The notes under the pieces: generated by a model | The model's input: the letters and a program-made list of their open reading frames with translations, nothing else | Database searches by the model: none | Told to the model about the DNA's origin: nothing | Program-made: the position numbers and the translations under genes | Shown: one piece after another, positions 61,084 through 64,000 of the stretch | How positions within the stretch are numbered: position 1 is the stretch's first letter | Layout of the letters: every line of letters starts with the position of its first letter | Assembly: GCF_963360655.1 (NCBI RefSeq) | Contig: NZ_OY725712.1 | Coordinates: forward strand, 372,001-436,000 | Direction of reading: 5' to 3' | Length of the DNA stretch: 64,000 nt | Source of the DNA: Collinsella aerofaciens | Lineage (GTDB): Bacteria; Actinomycetota; Coriobacteriia; Coriobacteriales; Coriobacteriaceae

Positions 61084-62103
61084 CTAAAGTTTCAAGCGAA
61101 TCGCATCGATAATGCGCGCGCAGCGCTGCGTGGCGGCAAGGGGCATGACGGGACTCTCGAGTTTCCCCGCCCGGATGAGCTGGGTCGCATGCTGGATTTC
61201 GCCGTAGAAATCATCGATCTCAAACGGGGCATTTATTTCGAGCGTTCGACCGTCGGAATACTTCACATGGGCGAGCTCGGGGCGATGGAGACGCTCGATT
61301 TCCAACGAGCCTCGCTCACAGACAATCGTTAAGCGGCTTTCATATGTTGCTTTGCCGTCGCACACCATATGAATGGGTATACCGCCGACGCTCATACGGA
61401 TCTCGTCGGCCCAATCGACGCGGCCGCCTGATACGTCACGCCAGCGAACTTCACGGGATGAAACCTCGCACGCGCCCGCGAGCAAATCCTCAAACCAACC
61501 GACCGCATAGCAGCCCATGTCATATAGACAGCCGCCCTGCAACGAATCAAGCAGATAGCCCGAAGGAGGCTCGCCGTAATCGAGCTTTTGCACGCTTTCA
61601 ATCGAGACAATACGGCCAAGCTCACCCGACGCAAGCAAGTCCTTCACGCGAGTGCGCATCGGGCAAAACCGATTCTTCATCGCCTCCATAAACAGCACGC
61701 CGCGCTCACGAGAGGTGGAGGCAATCGAGAGAGCCTCTTCCTCACTCAAAACGGCCGGCTTTTCGCACAGCACGGCCTTTCCCGCGCGCAGTGCCCGACA
61801 GACCCAATGCGCATGCATGCCATGTGGAAGAGCCAAGTAGATTGCGTCGACATCGGGGTCGGCAATCAGCGCATCATAAGCCACATCGCCGCTATCGTCA
61901 GCCGTGGCATAACTGTGCGCGGCATCAATCGAAAACGCCCTGCAAAACTCCTCAACATGCGAAGGAGTGCGGCCGGCGGCAGCCACAAGCCGTGCCCCGT
62001 CCACCTCCTTGAGCGACGATGCAAATCGATGCGAAATGTGTCCAGCGCCCAAAACGCCCCAACAAACCTCACGCAAATCATCACATGAATCCCGATGACC
62101 CAC
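61084..62103 (-). CDS. Gfo/Idh/MocA-family oxidoreductase
   Basis: A 339-residue NAD(P)-dependent dehydrogenase. The Rossmann start is CWGVLGAGHISHRFASSL, the EKP motif is in GKAVLCEKPAVLSEEEAL and the Lys/Asp/His region is QGGCLYDMGCYAVGWFEDL, where His of the usual DxxxH is replaced. It should act on a sugar or trans-dihydrodiol-type substrate. The GTG at 62103 follows GGGGG; the frame to 62181 comes from repeat copy B. It lies between two hairpin repeats. Confidence 0.85.
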   Translation of the reverse strand: MGHRDSCDDLREVCWGVLGAGHISHRFASSLKEVDGARLVAAAGRTPSHVEEFCRAFSIDAAHSYATADDSGDVAYDALIADPDVDAIYLALPHGMHAHWVCRALRAGKAVLCEKPAVLSEEEALSIASTSRERGVLFMEAMKNRFCPMRTRVKDLLASGELGRIVSIESVQKLDYGEPPSGYLLDSLQGGCLYDMGCYAVGWFEDLLAGACEVSSREVRWRDVSGGRVDWADEIRMSVGGIPIHMVCDGKATYESRLTIVCERGSLEIERLHRPELAHVKYSDGRTLEINAPFEIDDFYGEIQHATQLIRAGKLESPVMPLAATQRCARIIDAIRLKL

Positions 62104-62117
62104 GACAGCCCCCTTCA

Positions 62118-62190
62118 GTTGCGGTGAAATAGTTCCTGTTTGGCCCCTATTCTGCCGCAAACAGGAACTATTCCACCGCAAGTTATAAAA
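62118..62190 (-). repeat. Covarying hairpin repeat, copy B
   Basis: TTGCGGTG (62119-62126) with CACCGCAA (62174-62181), and AATAGTTCCTGTTTG (62128-62142) with CAAACAGGAACTATT (62158-62172), form a 23-pair stem. It ends GTTATAAAAGGG as copy A does. Confidence 0.75.
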
Positions 62191-62193
62191 GGG

Positions 62194-63384
62194 TCATGAG
62201 GAGCGCGTTTTGCCGAAGGCCTTAAGCACCGCCGTCACGGGACCAGGCTGGAAACGTCGGCGCACATCGTCGAGACGCTCGGGAATATCGATGTGCTGTG
62301 GGCAGTGGCGCGCGCATTTGCCGCACTTGACGCAATTGCTCACGAGCTTGGGCTCGCTCGTGCGCACCGCACTCGCCGTAAAGTATTGCGACAGCCCCGT
62401 AAACCAGCTGTGCGCATAGCTCGCGTTGTAGGCGGCAAAGCAGCCGGGAATGTTGATACCCTTGGGGCATGGCATGCAGTAGCCGCATCCCGTGCAGGGC
62501 ACACGGTTCGATTTCTCAAACTCCATCAACACGCGCGCAATCGTGTCGAGCTGGTTGGCCGTCATCGAATTCGGCAACGCGAGGTCTGCCAGTGACGAAT
62601 TCTCGTCCACCTGCGCGGTATCGGTCATACCAGAAAGCAACATGGTCACCTGGGGATGATTCCACACCCACGAAAGACCCCAGGCAGCAGGAGTGCGCAA
62701 ATGCGGGTCGCGGGCACTATCGAGCACAGCGCGGGCCCGTGGCGGCAGCTTGCCCGCTAAACGCCCGCCCAGCAGCGGCTCCATCACAAACACCGCGAGC
62801 CCGCGCTCCGCAGCCGCCATGAGTCCTGCCGTTCCCGCTTGGTAACGCTCGCCGGCATAGTTGTACTGTATCTGGCAAAAATCCCAGTCATATGCGTCAA
62901 GCATCGTCAGGAAATCCACCGCGCTGCCGTGGTACGAAAAACCAATCTGGCGAATACGCCCCGCCGCCTTTTGACACGCGATCCAGTCCTCAATGCCCAA
63001 CGCCACCACACGTTCCCACTGGGTGGGCGAGGTAATGTTATGCATGAGGTAATAGTCGATATGGTCGGTCCGCAGGCGCCGCAGTTGCTCATCGAAGAAC
63101 CGGTCGAAATCCTCCGCGCACTTGCACGAAGCATGCGGCAACTTGGTCGCCAGCAACACCCGGTCACGCAGCCCCAAGCGCTCAAGCGAGGCGCCCACGC
63201 ACGCCTCGTTACCGGGATAGAGATACGCGGTGTCCAGATAATTAATCCCCTGCTCCACCGCACGGGAGATGATGGCATCGGCCGTCTTCGCATCGGGGTG
63301 TCCCGGCGCACCGGGAAACCTCATGCAGCCCAGACCCAACGCCGAGATACGGTTGCCGCTTTTGGGGTCAACGCGATATTGCAC
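62194..63384 (-). CDS. Aldo/keto reductase with two [4Fe-4S] clusters
   Basis: A 396-residue protein. Residues 1-300 are an aldo/keto reductase barrel (LGLGCMRFPGAPGH, YLDTAYLYPGNEACVG with the catalytic Tyr, KLPHASCKC with Lys, DYYLMHNITS with the His). The last 95 residues carry a ferredoxin-type pair, CTGCGYCMPCPKGI and CVKCGKCARHCPQHI. Such proteins are common in strict anaerobes and probably pass electrons between ferredoxin and an aldehyde or ketone. No partner subunit is adjacent. The gene is divergent from panE. Confidence 0.9.
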   Translation of the reverse strand: MQYRVDPKSGNRISALGLGCMRFPGAPGHPDAKTADAIISRAVEQGINYLDTAYLYPGNEACVGASLERLGLRDRVLLATKLPHASCKCAEDFDRFFDEQLRRLRTDHIDYYLMHNITSPTQWERVVALGIEDWIACQKAAGRIRQIGFSYHGSAVDFLTMLDAYDWDFCQIQYNYAGERYQAGTAGLMAAAERGLAVFVMEPLLGGRLAGKLPPRARAVLDSARDPHLRTPAAWGLSWVWNHPQVTMLLSGMTDTAQVDENSSLADLALPNSMTANQLDTIARVLMEFEKSNRVPCTGCGYCMPCPKGINIPGCFAAYNASYAHSWFTGLSQYFTASAVRTSEPKLVSNCVKCGKCARHCPQHIDIPERLDDVRRRFQPGPVTAVLKAFGKTRSS

Positions 63385-63546
63385 GGCCCCTCCCCTCCCA
63401 TCGAAGCCCTGACGAGGCGAAACAAACCCGTCACGTCATCGAAACACATCGGAATCGCAATTGAGAACGTATCGTAACGCAGCAGAAATCGAGCCGTCAC
63501 GGCACCGCTTTAACATCAGCAAAAAGCCCGATGAAAGGAGCCGGGC

Positions 63547-63615
63547 ATGACCACGCGCATGTCTTTGCGGTCTGCCCCGCAGCGTAACGTCCAGACAAAC
63601 GTTTCTTTTTTATAA
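63547..63615 (+). CDS. Possible 22-residue leader peptide
   Basis: ATG at 63547 has AAAGGAG six bases upstream and opens a 22-codon frame ending at TAA 63615 (MTTRMSLRSAPQR and on to VSFL). It lies 48 bases before an intrinsic terminator and then the panE-type gene. That order is the one of a leader-peptide attenuator. No homologue is known to me and it may be chance. Confidence 0.35.
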   Translation: MTTRMSLRSAPQRNVQTNVSFL

Positions 63616-63663
63616 CAGCCGCCCCGCGCACCCACCAATCACCCTGGCAGCATACAATCCATC

Positions 63664-63689
63664 AGGCGCCCCTTACGCGGGCGCCTTTT
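63664..63689 (+). terminator. Intrinsic terminator in front of panE-type gene
   Basis: AGGCGCCC and GGGCGCCT form a perfect eight-base stem followed by TTTT. No plus-strand gene precedes it except the 22-codon frame, so it may act as an attenuator. Confidence 0.7.
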
Positions 63690-63708
63690 ACATGGGGAGA
63701 TGATTCAC

Positions 63709-64000
63709 ATGCAGATCAACAAGGTCGCCTTTATCGGCAAGGGCGGCGTCGGCCTGCTCTACGGCAGCATGATCGCCCGGGCGCTCGGCAACGACGCCGT
63801 CGAATACGTCATGGATGATGCCCGTTTTGAGCGTCATGCGAACGACGCGCTCACCGTCAACGGCAAGCCCTGCGATCTCACGTCCGTCCGTGCCAGCGAG
63901 GCGACGCCCGCCGATCTGGTCATCCTGACAGTCAAGACCACCGGTCTCGACCAAGCACTCAAGACTATGGAGCGCGTCGTGGGACCCAACACGCTCATCG
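63709..64000 (+). CDS. Ketopantoate reductase-family protein (partial)
   Basis: The frame starts at ATG 63709 after GGGGAGA and runs to the window edge for 97 codons. The N-terminal Rossmann block VAFIGKGGVGLLYGSMIAR, then VMDDARFERHANDALTVNG and DLVILTVKTTGLDQALKTM are typical of ApbA/PanE, which reduces ketopantoate to pantoate for coenzyme A. The C-terminal domain lies outside the window, so other members of the family are possible. Confidence 0.82.
   Translation, partial: MQINKVAFIGKGGVGLLYGSMIARALGNDAVEYVMDDARFERHANDALTVNGKPCDLTSVRASEATPADLVILTVKTTGLDQALKTMERVVGPNTLI

Overview
This window reads as chromosomal DNA from a gut Coriobacteriia (Actinomycetota), most likely Collinsella or a close relative. 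The clues are GC-rich coding sequence, frequent GTG and TTG starts with strong AGGAGG-type ribosome sites, a DUF3793-flavodoxin pair, an LPRAGD-anchored surface protein, L-lactate dehydrogenase, and a lysine/diaminopimelate operon of the acetylated type. Species cannot be fixed from the sequence alone.

Layout. 1-323 is the end of an insertion sequence with the start of its transposase. 330-3898 holds a membrane Ser/Thr kinase, its small DNA-binding neighbour, two small membrane proteins and a higBA-type toxin-antitoxin pair. 3921-9289 is the lysine/DAP region: a divergent M20 deacetylase, then a lysine riboswitch driving an in-frame lysA-dapA fusion, dapB and dapH. 9544-16368 carries a frameshifted nucleoid-associated protein gene, a DUF2974 hydrolase flanked by palindromic repeats, ldh, an aminotransferase that could supply the missing DAP step, and nadE.

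16498-20511 is an AT-rich island with a compact cluster: a DUF2087 protein, an MFS exporter, a B12-type radical SAM enzyme and a 36-residue peptide gene. It looks like an uncharacterised RiPP (ribosomally made, modified peptide) pathway. 20535-29821 holds surface and secreted proteins (including a second AT-rich patch with a Tat-exported C39/C10-like protein and a lipoprotein), ettA, sdpRI, tcdA and a TatD nuclease.

29901-41288 is a ten-gene catabolic operon plus its GntR regulator: a YfcC permease, two amidohydrolases, FrlC-like epimerase, FrlB-like SIS deglycase, two PfkB kinases, YjbQ, BtpA and an FGGY kinase. It resembles Amadori-product (fructoselysine) use but is much larger than known frl operons. 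41439-43829 holds two HAD phosphatases and deoC.

44060-47608 is bounded by two copies of the 3' end of pgi and contains a ClpP-like protease and a conjugative coupling protein, so it looks like a remnant of an element integrated at pgi. 47579-59916 carries pgi, a LexA-controlled Y-family polymerase cassette, a large surface protein, a copper-type HMA protein, the DUF3793/flavodoxin pair and an amino-acid ABC transporter. 60064-64000 has nfo, an oxidoreductase and an aldo/keto reductase separated by two covarying hairpin repeats, and ends inside a ketopantoate reductase gene preceded by a possible leader-peptide attenuator. No rRNA, tRNA or CRISPR array was seen.
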